NCBI GenBank assembly: GCA_965200505.1
Contig: OZ241343.1
Span: 1,984,001-2,048,000, forward strand
From: VXNE01 sp965200505
GTDB lineage: Bacteria > Pseudomonadota > Gammaproteobacteria > Pseudomonadales > Azotimanducaceae
DNA length: 64,000 nucleotides
Direction: 5' to 3'
Shown one piece after another: positions 34,051 through 41,480 of the stretch; position 1 is the first letter of the stretch; every line of letters starts with the position of its first letter. The notes under the pieces are model-generated. The model ran no database searches. It saw nothing but the letters and a program-made list of their open reading frames with translations, and was not told the DNA's origin. A program made the position numbers and the translations under genes.

Positions 34051-35250
34051 TTAACGCACGAGCCACCGTGCCAGCAGCCGCGTCGCCGCGGCGAGAAAAA
34101 TCGGCTCTGCCTCCGGCTTCCTCGCGGCGCTTCGGAGGCAAGAATGAACGTACTTCACCAGGTGGGCGTCCTCCATGTCGCTCGCCATGGACACCACCTC
34201 GCCCCACGCCTGCCGCGCAAACGGCGCCGATGCGCCGAGGCAGAGTGGCGCGGCATCGGCCGGCGTCGCCGAAGCCAGCACTTGGCGGAACGTGTCGATT
34301 TCCGTGGCTGGCGTGGACCCGGCCGAAGGCAATGCGGGCCATCCCGGAAACCCCAGCGCGGCGATGAACCCCACGACGTAGGACAACGCGACCAGCGCCC
34401 CCAACTCGCCATCCACGTCTCCCCGATCAACGAAGGTCCACGCGGCTTCGGGCAACGTGAGGCAATGCGACCAACCGTATTCCAGTTCCGTCTGCGCCGT
34501 GAGCATCATTCGCGCGGCCGCAACACAAGCGATGCCCGCCACTTCGCCCGGCGCGCTACCGGCCGAACCGCCAACGTCCGCGACCGCCACGCCTTGGCCA
34601 TGCGCCATCACCCCGCGTATTCCCGTATGCGGCGTCGCCATGCCCGACCGCGGGATGCCGCCTAGGAACTCATCCAAAGCGCCGGCACTGGCGGACAGCA
34701 ACGGCCGCAGTTGCGGAATCACGGCACCGTGGGCGGTGTCGGCGTCTTCACCGAATGCCCGGACGAACATCTGCAGGTGGGGCAGCAATTTCCTACGCAC
34801 GTGTGGGTCAGCGTCCAACACATGCCGCAGCAGAATCTGGCCATGCCCGGCACCGCCGACCTCCTGCACCACACGCGGTGCCAGCGCCCGCAAAACACGC
34901 GGCTGGCGAATGGCCTCGTCCATGCAACGGCCCACGGCTTGCCACGGCGTACCCGCCAAGGCGTCCGCCCCGACATGGCCCCCTGGCGCACTGGCCTCAG
35001 CGGCCGGTGGAACGGCAACCGCCACGAAGTCCCGAGCCGCTCTCGCCATGTGCCGCCGCGCCCCCGCCCACCGCGCCCCGTCCACCAACGGGAGCAGCGA
35101 GTAACGCGCCATCACCTCCAAAGCCGCATGAATCTCAAGGCTCGACTGCCCCGAAGTGCCACCCTCCATTTCGCCAAGACACGCCAAGAGCAACGCATGG
35201 TCGCTAGCGTGCTGGTGGGCGACCATGAAGGCGTCTAGATCGAAGGACAT
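34051..35250 (-). CDS. Hypothetical protein, ~400 residues, with a rearranged partial copy nearby
   Basis: 399 residues from ATG at 35250, with an AAGGTGG site upstream. I do not recognise it. The start MSFDLDAFMVAHQHASDHAL is followed by mostly helical, Ala- and His-containing sequence with conserved-looking patches such as VQEVGGAGHGQILLRHVL, YGWSHCLTLPEAAW and LVALSYVVGFIAALGFPGW. No membrane anchor or signal peptide is clear. Pieces of this gene recur at 38126-38413 in scrambled order. The two copies flank the restriction-modification pair. Confidence 0.6.
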   Translation of the reverse strand: MSFDLDAFMVAHQHASDHALLLACLGEMEGGTSGQSSLEIHAALEVMARYSLLPLVDGARWAGARRHMARAARDFVAVAVPPAAEASAPGGHVGADALAGTPWQAVGRCMDEAIRQPRVLRALAPRVVQEVGGAGHGQILLRHVLDADPHVRRKLLPHLQMFVRAFGEDADTAHGAVIPQLRPLLSASAGALDEFLGGIPRSGMATPHTGIRGVMAHGQGVAVADVGGSAGSAPGEVAGIACVAAARMMLTAQTELEYGWSHCLTLPEAAWTFVDRGDVDGELGALVALSYVVGFIAALGFPGWPALPSAGSTPATEIDTFRQVLASATPADAAPLCLGASAPFARQAWGEVVSMASDMEDAHLVKYVHSCLRSAARKPEAEPIFLAAATRLLARWLVR

Positions 35251-35315
35251 GAACCCGTCACCACCTTACTTGGAACCTGCAAACCGCAGGTCGAGTTGGC
35301 GCAGTTTACGTTCCT

Positions 35316-35582
35316 TCAAGCCATCCAGTGCGCAGTGCGCCCGTGGCCACGATGGTGGAACGCCCGCCGTGCGCCGCGCCCGAATCGAGGCGCTGGTACG
35401 CAATGCGCTGATGGCGGTACGGCGTGAAAGCCGAGCGGTACATCCCCAAACGGCTCGCCTTCGGGCGCGAGCTTCGGCGGCGGCGCGATGGAGAGGTACG
35501 GGCCCTTGACGAGGTTCTCCTGCTCGGCGAGGAAGTCCCGCTGTGCGCGGGCGACCTCGTGGGCGACGACGGAGGGGATCAT
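35316..35582 (-). pseudogene. N-terminal fragment resembling a DEAD/DEAH helicase
   Basis: The frame starts MIPSVVAHEVARAQRDFLAE and continues to VKGPYLSIAPPPKLAPEG. This resembles the extreme N-terminus of large DUF1998/Lhr-like helicases, with the intervening residues deleted. After about 55 residues the frame runs into sequence with no similarity. No helicase motifs follow in any frame. The rest of 35583-35887 contains nothing I can support. Confidence 0.5.
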
Positions 35583-35887
35583 GGGGTGGTTGGCGGCTCG
35601 GTGCGGTGGTGCGATGGTGGCATAGATTGGTGTGGCGAACAGAGCGTCGGAACGCGCCTAGGCACTGATTCGCCGCGTGTGGTGTTCTACAACAACCGGT
35701 GCCGGCACGGCTCCCTAGGCACAAAGACCCCAGCCGAATCACCACGGTGGCGACGATAGCTTTCTGATCCGAACGGCCAGAAGGTCACTGATCCCGTGAT
35801 TCCGTCCAAGGCTTTGACGGGAAGGATGCCAAGTGCCAGACTTGAATCTTGTCTCGTGTCACGCCTGCTTCAGCCGGTTCCGCATCA

Positions 35888-37138
35888 ATGATCCTGCACG
35901 ATACCTTCGCCACCACGCCCTTGGATCGCACATCCCTTCCCCAAGGCAACCTCGACATCGCCGAACGGGTGCGGACGAATCCTCTTCCATGGGCCGGGCA
36001 GTTCTCGCCGCAGCTAGTCGAAAGGCTGCTCGCGGCCTACGCCCCACGGAATGGAGTCGTACTCGACCCTTTCGTTGGCAGCGGGACGTCGCTGCTCGAA
36101 GCGGCGCGGCTGAATCTGCCGGCCTGTGGGGGCGATCTCAACCCCGCGGCGGTGGCCTTGGCGCAGGTCTACCGGTTGGCCAACCTAGATGCAGCCGAGC
36201 GGAGAGCGGTGCTCGACGAGCTGCGCGAAGGGCTTGTCGAGGCGATCGGTCTGCCTTGTGGCCCGCTCTTCCTCGGAGAGGTGCAGTCGCTAGAGGACCG
36301 CTCCGCCTTGGAATCTGCGCTCGTCGAACTCTGGCGCGAGTCATCTCCCGGTGCCGCCCAGACCCTCACCGCGGCGCTCGTCGTGCTCTGCGATTTCCAC
36401 CGCGAGCACTTGGACGCGGAGACGGTCCACAAGACCAGGCTCCGCCTCGAACGGATCGTCCGCACCCTCCCGGAATCCACCCGCCCCATCGGTGTGCATC
36501 ATGCGGACGCGAGGGCGCTCCCCATCGAGTCCGGGGTCGCCGACATGGTGCTGACCTCACCGCCTTACATCAACGTCCACAATTACCACCAGAAGTACCG
36601 ACGGTCGGTGGAAGCTCTGCACTGGGACGTCCTCGCCGTAGCCCGCTCCGAGATCGGATCGAACCGCCAGAACCGGGGAAACCGCTTCCTCACGGTTGTT
36701 CAATATTCCCTTGATATGGCGCTGGCCCTTCGGGAGATGGCGCGGGTCGTGAGAAGGGGGGGCCGGTTGATCCTCGTCCTCGGGCGCGAGTCGTCGGTAC
36801 GGGGCACCCGTTTCTTTAACGGGGAGCTAGTGACGGAGGTCGCGGTGCAAGGGGTGGGACTGGAGATCGAGAGGCGACAGGAACGCGTGTTCCGCAACCG
36901 CTACGGGACAGACATCTTCGAAGACATTCTACATTTCCGTTCGCCGGATGAAGTCGCCGACGATCGTGCTTGCCTGACGGCCGCACGGCGCATCGCAGGG
37001 CAGGTCCTCTCAGCCAGCAGGTGTTTCGTACCCCCAACGGAACGCGCCGGACTCGATGATGCGATAGCGCGTCTCCATGAAATCGCGCCATCTCCGATGC
37101 CAGCTCCCGAGGTGTTTTCACCTGCGGCTGGCTGCTGA
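35888..37138 (+). CDS. DNA methyltransferase of a type II restriction-modification system
   Basis: 416 residues from ATG at 35888 (MILHDTFATTPL); a TTG at 35849 is an alternative start. Motif I is VVLDPFVGSGTSLLEAARL (near residue 57) and motif IV is ADMVLTSPPYINVHNYHQK. In this order the protein is not a classical beta-class enzyme. A late MARVVRRGGRLILVLGRES corresponds to motif VI. It should methylate N4 of cytosine or N6 of adenine. The stop overlaps the next gene's ATG (TGATG), so the pair is translationally coupled. Confidence 0.85.
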   Translation: MILHDTFATTPLDRTSLPQGNLDIAERVRTNPLPWAGQFSPQLVERLLAAYAPRNGVVLDPFVGSGTSLLEAARLNLPACGGDLNPAAVALAQVYRLANLDAAERRAVLDELREGLVEAIGLPCGPLFLGEVQSLEDRSALESALVELWRESSPGAAQTLTAALVVLCDFHREHLDAETVHKTRLRLERIVRTLPESTRPIGVHHADARALPIESGVADMVLTSPPYINVHNYHQKYRRSVEALHWDVLAVARSEIGSNRQNRGNRFLTVVQYSLDMALALREMARVVRRGGRLILVLGRESSVRGTRFFNGELVTEVAVQGVGLEIERRQERVFRNRYGTDIFEDILHFRSPDEVADDRACLTAARRIAGQVLSASRCFVPPTERAGLDDAIARLHEIAPSPMPAPEVFSPAAGC

Positions 37139-38052
37139 TGATCTATCCGACCCCACACGGCGACAAGCTCCAAGCGCTCGTCGAGAATCGCAAACTGCCT
37201 GAGAATGATCGGCTTAGAATAGGCGCCGTGATCGAGAGGTACGAAACGTGGATCTCCGAGATTGAAGCAATCGAAGGAGACGGTCGAGAACTCATCGAAC
37301 CGTTGGTCGCGTTGCTGAATCGCTACAAGACGTCGATTGATCTCGACTTGATCTTCGACAGCCAAGACGATTTTCTCTACCGCCAGAAGGGCCAACTCAA
37401 GCTCGACAATACCGTCCTTGAAGAGTTCCTGCCCCGGTTGGTCGGCCGAGTCCTTTCCGATCGTCTCGCTAATCGCGGTTTGAGCTTTGGACCGACTAAA
37501 GGATTCGCACAGTTGCGCTTCGACTCGAACTTGTTGAATGCGGCGGTGGGCGGTGCCATGGTCGTCCGTTCGAAGGATCATGACTTCGCACTGGCCCGCC
37601 CGCTATTCATCAAAGTCTCACACCGTAAGGACTTCCGCGAGTCCCGGGAAGAAAGCACACATCTCACCTACGTCGCCACGGAGATCAAAACGAACCTCGA
37701 CAAGACGATGTTTCAGGAGGCCAGCGCCACCGCCCACGATCTAAAGCTCGCACTGCCGTATTCGAAATACTTCCTGCTGTGTGAGTGGCTAGACATGGAG
37801 CCTGTTAGCACGGCCACTACTGCAATTGAAGAGGTCATCGTGTTACGAAAGGCAAAGCGTCTGTCAGCCAGCGTTAGACAACATTTCTCCACAGTAGCCG
37901 GCCGGATGGAAAATCGGTGTACATTCGAGAGATACTTGGCCGAGCATCCGCTCTCCCCGCAACCGTTCCGGCGCTTTCTGGGCCATGTGGAACGACAGTT
38001 AGATGACGGTAGCGAAGACGAAGGCGGCGTTCTCGAACGTGGTTGGTTTTAA
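37138..38052 (+). CDS. Type II restriction endonuclease, Bpu10I-like
   Basis: 304 residues, coupled to the methyltransferase by a TGATG overlap. The segment LTYVATEIKTNLDKTMFQEA holds a PD-(D/E)XK-type Glu-x-Lys and closely resembles the Bpu10I restriction endonuclease family, as do DLKLALPYSKYFLLCEWLDM and the N-terminal helical DFLYRQKGQLKLDN. Bpu10I itself cuts CCTNAGC with two subunits; this locus has one nuclease gene, so the site and subunit make-up may differ. A/T content is higher than in flanking housekeeping genes. Confidence 0.72.
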   Translation: MIYPTPHGDKLQALVENRKLPENDRLRIGAVIERYETWISEIEAIEGDGRELIEPLVALLNRYKTSIDLDLIFDSQDDFLYRQKGQLKLDNTVLEEFLPRLVGRVLSDRLANRGLSFGPTKGFAQLRFDSNLLNAAVGGAMVVRSKDHDFALARPLFIKVSHRKDFRESREESTHLTYVATEIKTNLDKTMFQEASATAHDLKLALPYSKYFLLCEWLDMEPVSTATTAIEEVIVLRKAKRLSASVRQHFSTVAGRMENRCTFERYLAEHPLSPQPFRRFLGHVERQLDDGSEDEGGVLERGWF

Positions 38053-38125
38053 GTTTGCCATCTAATCTGTAGACGATCGTCGCCGTGTGGGGACGCTCAT
38101 TCTCGTGGAAAAGAACACGTCTTTT

Positions 38126-38413
38126 GTGTCGATTTCCATGGCTGGCGTGGACCCGTTGCCGCGCTGGGTTTCCGGGGTGGCCCGCATTGCCACCACCCGA
38201 GCCGCCCTCGCCATGTGCCGCGAGCGCCCGCCCGCCGCACCCCGTCCACCAGCGGCAGGAGCGAACAACGCGCCATCACCTCCAAGCCGCATGAATCTCG
38301 AGGCTCGATTGCCCCGAAGTGCCGCCCTCCATTTCGCCAAGGCACGCCAAAAGCAACGCATGGTCGCTAGCGTGCTGGTGGGCGACCATGAAGGCGTCTA
38401 GATCGAAGGACAT
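38126..38413 (-). pseudogene. Scrambled partial copy of the gene at 34051-35250
   Basis: From ATG at 38413 the first ~45 codons match the start of the 34051-35250 gene almost base for base. A missing base near 38291 then shifts the frame after EIHAA, and the match continues to about codon 75. It then joins an inverted piece matching 34329-34364 and a direct piece matching ~34288-34325. The rest of the gene is absent. The bases from 38414 to the antitoxin at 38605 contain no supported gene. Confidence 0.75.
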
Positions 38414-38604
38414 GAACTCACCTCAGTATTGGCGGAATGCCGATGCGGAGCGCGGCAGCCTCAAGGATACCCACCACGGCACAGCAGGCGCGATGGCGTC
38501 AGGACAGCTACGAGCACACACCACCGAGACCCAAGGGCGCTCTTTGACGCCTAGTTGATGACTGCATAGACTGCGCTTCGTTTGATGTCATTGGGGACGG
38601 CCTC

Positions 38605-38856
38605 ATGAAGACCATGACGATTCGCAACGTTTCCCCCGAGCTGGCGCGGGCGCTGGAGAAGGAACGACGCAAGCGAGGCATCTCGCTCAATCGGACAGTG
38701 CTGGCGCTGCTCCGCAACGCCTTGGGCGTTCCAAATCAGGCGGTGCGGTCCAATGGTCTCCGCGAGCTGGCGGGCACATGGAGCGAAGCGGAGTACCAAC
38801 AGTTCGAACACGCCGTCGCCGCACTCGGCGAAGTCGACGAGGCGATGTGGCGGTGA
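38605..38856 (+). CDS. FitA/VapB-type ribbon-helix-helix antitoxin
   Basis: 83 residues. TMTIRNVSPELARALEKERR and KRGISLNRTVLALLRNALGV form a ribbon-helix-helix DNA-binding domain. The C-terminal WSEAEYQQFEHAVAALGEVD is the toxin-binding tail seen in FitA-like proteins. The stop overlaps the GTG of the toxin gene (GTGA). This pair appears complete, unlike most addiction genes in this island. Confidence 0.85.
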   Translation: MKTMTIRNVSPELARALEKERRKRGISLNRTVLALLRNALGVPNQAVRSNGLRELAGTWSEAEYQQFEHAVAALGEVDEAMWR

Positions 38857-39251
38857 ACCGGCTCTGCCTTGACACGTCCGCGTACAGCAACTTCCAGCGG
38901 GGCCACCGTCAAGCGGTGGACTGCATTGACCGGGCCGACTGGATCGGTGTGCCAACCACGGTGTGGGGCGAACTGTGGGCGGGCTTTCTCTTGGGCAGCC
39001 AAGTGGAGCGGAACGCCCAAGCGCTGGCGCTGTTTCTCGACCACGCTGCCGTCGAGACCCTTGATGTTGACGGCAACGTCGCTCGCATCTATGGCGAGAT
39101 ATTCGCGGAGTTGAGGAACAAGGGCACCCCTCTGCCAACCAACGACATCTGGATCGCCGCCACCGCTGTTCACGCCGGTGCCACGGTGCTCACTTTCGAT
39201 GCCCACTTCCGGGAGATTGCACGGGTTGCGGTGCTGGTGCTTGAGGCTTGA
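38853..39251 (+). CDS. vapC: PIN-domain toxin (VapC/FitB family)
   Basis: 132 residues from GTG at 38853. PIN acidic residues are in RLCLDTSAYSNF, TTVWGELWAGF, PTNDIWIAATAV and TVLTFDAHFREI, giving all four expected Asp/Glu positions. PIN toxins are magnesium-dependent RNases. It is paired with the ribbon-helix-helix antitoxin by a 4-bp overlap. The full length and intact motifs suggest it is active. Confidence 0.88.
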   Translation: MNRLCLDTSAYSNFQRGHRQAVDCIDRADWIGVPTTVWGELWAGFLLGSQVERNAQALALFLDHAAVETLDVDGNVARIYGEIFAELRNKGTPLPTNDIWIAATAVHAGATVLTFDAHFREIARVAVLVLEA

Positions 39252-39304
39252 TGGCCCCCCGCTGGAGCAGCGGTCAGTTGGCAGGCTCGACCAGCGCAGG
39301 CCAA

Positions 39305-39760
39305 TCAGCGACGGCTGCCGACTTTCCGCAGCAGTTCGCTGCCCGTCTTGCAACGCACGATCGCCTCGCCCACCTTCATTAGCCGCTGTGGATCCGCCTC
39401 GCCCCCAATGGCTGCCGCCAGACGATCCGCTGTCGCCGAATCGAACCGCGCCGCCGCCAGGTGGCGCAGCAACTGGCGCTCATGCTCGATGGCCTGCTCA
39501 TGGCCCAGGCTGATGCCCTGCTCGCGGCCCAAGCTAATGCCCTGCTCGCGGCCCATCCTGATGCCTTCCTCGCGGCCTTGCTGGATGTACGGCTTGCGCC
39601 ACTCCCTCACGCGATCTTCCAAACTCACGGCCATCTCCTCCAAGTCCAAGTCTTCGGGCGGCTGCCGGGCTGGGTCGCCGTCGTCCAGCCCACGGTCCAG
39701 CGCCCACAGCCAGTGCGCGAACGTCCGCCTCAGCTCGCCTTGGCGACAGTCAATCCCGCC
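39305..39760 (-). pseudogene. C-terminal fragment of an Rpn family nuclease
   Basis: The frame holds LGGIDCRQGELRRTFAHWLW, then YIQQGREEGIRMGREQGISL with repeated GREQG units, and a helical tail RLAAAIGGEADPQRLMKVGE. This is the C-terminal half of an Rpn-type protein similar to the one at the left edge of the window. The nuclease domain is missing and the frame continues upstream into sequence antisense to nothing recognisable. It is joined to the 3' end of the ImmA-like gene, overlapping it in a different frame. Confidence 0.65.
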
Positions 39761-40370
39761 CAACGGAGCGTACAACGGGGGGAGCGTGACCGACCGCCCT
39801 TGATGCTCGCCGCGACCCTCGCTGTCGCCACCGTTGCTGTCTGATTCGCGCTCCGCTTGCGCCCAGACGCCACTGCAGCAGCTTGTTGCTGACACCGTAC
39901 TGATCGCAGGCGTACGCCTCCCGGCCCGATCTGACGATGTACAACGCCGCGGCGTTCGGTATGAGAATGTGACCTCCTAGGCAGTTCGCTTCCGCCTCAA
40001 CACCTTTGTCGAAGGCGCGTTCGTTGACGTGGTCGAACGGCTGCGGGGGGTGGCCAAGGACGGCATGGGCGACTTCATGTGCCACATCGCTGTTCCTACG
40101 ATGCAGGCTGTGGCCATCATTGACGAGGATCACCCGGCCGGAGCCGATGCGGAGCAAAGACGCGGAGAAAGCGCGCACGTCCACGCTCACGAGCTGCTCG
40201 ACGCACTCCGGCAGAACGTCGGCGAAGGCCGTGAGCGGAACAACAGGGATTCCCAGCCGCGCTGCGAGGGTGTCAACGTCAATCGGCGCGTGCTCAGGCA
40301 GGCGCATTTGGCAACGCAGCCCAACAGCTATCCGGTCAGCGACAGCCTTGAACCCACGTGGAACGCCCAC
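39750..40370 (-). CDS. ImmA/IrrE family metallopeptidase
   Basis: 206 residues from GTG at 40370, 3 bp after the XRE stop. The zinc site is SDVAHEVAHAVLGHPP (HExxH), and a later Glu in GVEAEANCLGGHILIP completes it. MRLPEHAPIDVDTLAARLGI is the usual N-terminus. Such peptidases cleave a partner repressor, here probably the adjacent XRE protein. The last ~45 residues (GSRRASRAVGHAPPVV) do not look like the family, and the 3' end runs into the Rpn fragment, so the C-terminus is probably altered by that insertion. Confidence 0.8.
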   Translation of the reverse strand: MGVPRGFKAVADRIAVGLRCQMRLPEHAPIDVDTLAARLGIPVVPLTAFADVLPECVEQLVSVDVRAFSASLLRIGSGRVILVNDGHSLHRRNSDVAHEVAHAVLGHPPQPFDHVNERAFDKGVEAEANCLGGHILIPNAAALYIVRSGREAYACDQYGVSNKLLQWRLGASGARIRQQRWRQRGSRRASRAVGHAPPVVRSVGRD

Positions 40371-40373
40371 AGA

Positions 40374-40712
40374 TCACCTGTCCCTGAACCGTTGATAGGC
40401 GACCTTGATGATGTCTTCCAGCGCCTTTGCGCTTTCAGCCTTCAAGTTGGGATCGGCCCTCAGATTGGCGGAGATTTGTGCCAATGGCTCCGGCTTGCTG
40501 GCCCCGGGAACGAATGCCGATGCGTCCAGACCCGACCACGCAAGAAGCAACGCAAGGCCGTCCACCCCGGGGCGGCGACCTTGCGACATGCGTGTCAGCG
40601 TGGCGGCGCTCACGCCGGATTGCTCAGATACTTCCTTCCAATTCAACCCCTTAGCCTCCCGCTGCGCATCAAGCGCGGCGTGAAAGCCAGCGATGTCGAA
40701 CTCGCCTCTCAT
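40374..40712 (-). CDS. XRE family HTH repressor
   Basis: 112 residues. The HTH is LDAQREAKGLNWKEVSEQSG, VSAATLTRMSQGRRPGVDGL. A short C-terminal tail ending IIKVAYQRFRDR follows. It is coupled to the ImmA-like peptidase and divergent from the ubiquitin-like operon, with GTTGC/GCAAC palindromes between. The arrangement suggests a peptidase-relieved repressor that could control either side. Confidence 0.82.
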   Translation of the reverse strand: MRGEFDIAGFHAALDAQREAKGLNWKEVSEQSGVSAATLTRMSQGRRPGVDGLALLLAWSGLDASAFVPGASKPEPLAQISANLRADPNLKAESAKALEDIIKVAYQRFRDR

Positions 40713-40738
40713 GCAGCCCGCCCTCCCCTAGTTTCAAT

Positions 40739-40796
40739 GTTGCAATCCGGTTCCTAGTCTGCAACCATAGCGCTTCGGCGGTTGCACCTTAGCAAC
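40739..40796. promoter_or_regulatory. Operator-like GTTGC/GCAAC sites between the XRE gene and the Ubl operon
   Basis: GTTGC at 40739-40743 and GCAAC at 40761-40765 form one inverted pair. A tighter pair GTTGC-N6-GCAAC spans 40781-40796, 33 bp before the Ubl ATG. They lie in the only divergent gap of the island and are good candidates for binding by the XRE repressor. Confidence 0.5.
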
Positions 40797-40828
40797 CGAA
40801 GTTCGATCACGCAACGGGAGGAGATCCC

Positions 40829-41092
40829 ATGGATCAAGAAGCCAACATCGAGCAAGGCCTCGCGAAGTGCCGCGTCCGAGTCAACGGCGAAGCCGTGACC
40901 CTTGTCGGCGAACAGCATGCGCCCTCGAGCATCAAGCGCACTGCCATCGAACAGGGCATCGCAATCAAGGAGGACTTCGTGCTCAGCATTGAGTACGAGC
41001 CGCAGAAGACGCGGATCCTGGATGTCGATGAGGTGGTCGTCGTGGAGGAGGACACTTGCTTCTTCGCGGTGGCGGACGATGACAACTCCTAA
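40829..41092 (+). CDS. Ubiquitin-like protein (multiubiquitin-domain type)
   Basis: 87 residues from ATG after GGGAGGAGA. One beta-grasp unit reads CRVRVNGEAVTLVGEQHAP, IKRTAIEQGIAIKEDFVLSI, EYEPQKTRILDVDEVVVVEE, DTCFFAVADDDNS, matching the prokaryotic multiubiquitin family. It has a single unit, and the C-terminus lacks the diglycine of ubiquitin. If it is conjugated, either the end is processed by the JAB domain or another chemistry is used. The next gene begins inside its last codons (14-bp overlap). It is the first gene of a three-gene conjugation operon. Confidence 0.78.
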   Translation: MDQEANIEQGLAKCRVRVNGEAVTLVGEQHAPSSIKRTAIEQGIAIKEDFVLSIEYEPQKTRILDVDEVVVVEEDTCFFAVADDDNS

Positions 41093-41480
41093 AGTGGAGT
41101 ACGTCACCCCAGACGTGCGGATGGCGGCCGCCGAAATCGCGGCCGCCTATCCCCACGTCCGTTTGGAACCCGACGGGGACGGTGGTGCGTATGTCGTCGT
41201 CGAGGGTCTGAGGCTCGCGCCAATCTACAGGCAGCGCGAGACGTGGATGGGGTTTCGGATCACGTTTCCGTATCCGCAGGCCGATGTCTATCCGCATTTT
41301 GTGCGGGGTGACCTGTCTCGCGTAGATGATGCCGCGCTCGGTGGCGGCACATCCATGGGACACTCGTTCAACGGCCGAGCAGCGGTGCAGCTCTCTCGAC
41401 GCTCTAATCGACTCAACCCGGCAGTGGACACGGCGCTGCTCAAGCTCCAGAAGGTGCATCAATGGCTCAACAGTCTGTGA
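41079..41480 (+). CDS. E2-like protein of a prokaryotic ubiquitin-like system, without cysteine
   Basis: 133 residues from ATG at 41079. It lies between the Ubl and JAB-E1 genes and overlaps both (14 and 19 bp). The pattern AYPHVRLEPDGDGGAYVVVE, RLAPIYRQRETWMGFRITFP, YPQADVYPHFVRGDLSR resembles the beta-meander and FPxxYP segment of E2/UEV folds (prokaryotic E2 family E). No Cys occurs anywhere in the protein, so it cannot form a classical E2 thioester. A His (GTSMGHSFNGRAAVQLSRRS) sits where the active-site loop is expected. It may be a UEV-like adaptor, or an E2 using another nucleophile. Confidence 0.68.
   Translation: MTTPKVEYVTPDVRMAAAEIAAAYPHVRLEPDGDGGAYVVVEGLRLAPIYRQRETWMGFRITFPYPQADVYPHFVRGDLSRVDDAALGGGTSMGHSFNGRAAVQLSRRSNRLNPAVDTALLKLQKVHQWLNSL

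Noticed and set aside
39501..39575. CRISPR-like short repeats
   Set aside because: These are in-frame repeats encoding GREQG units of the Rpn fragment, with no spacers.
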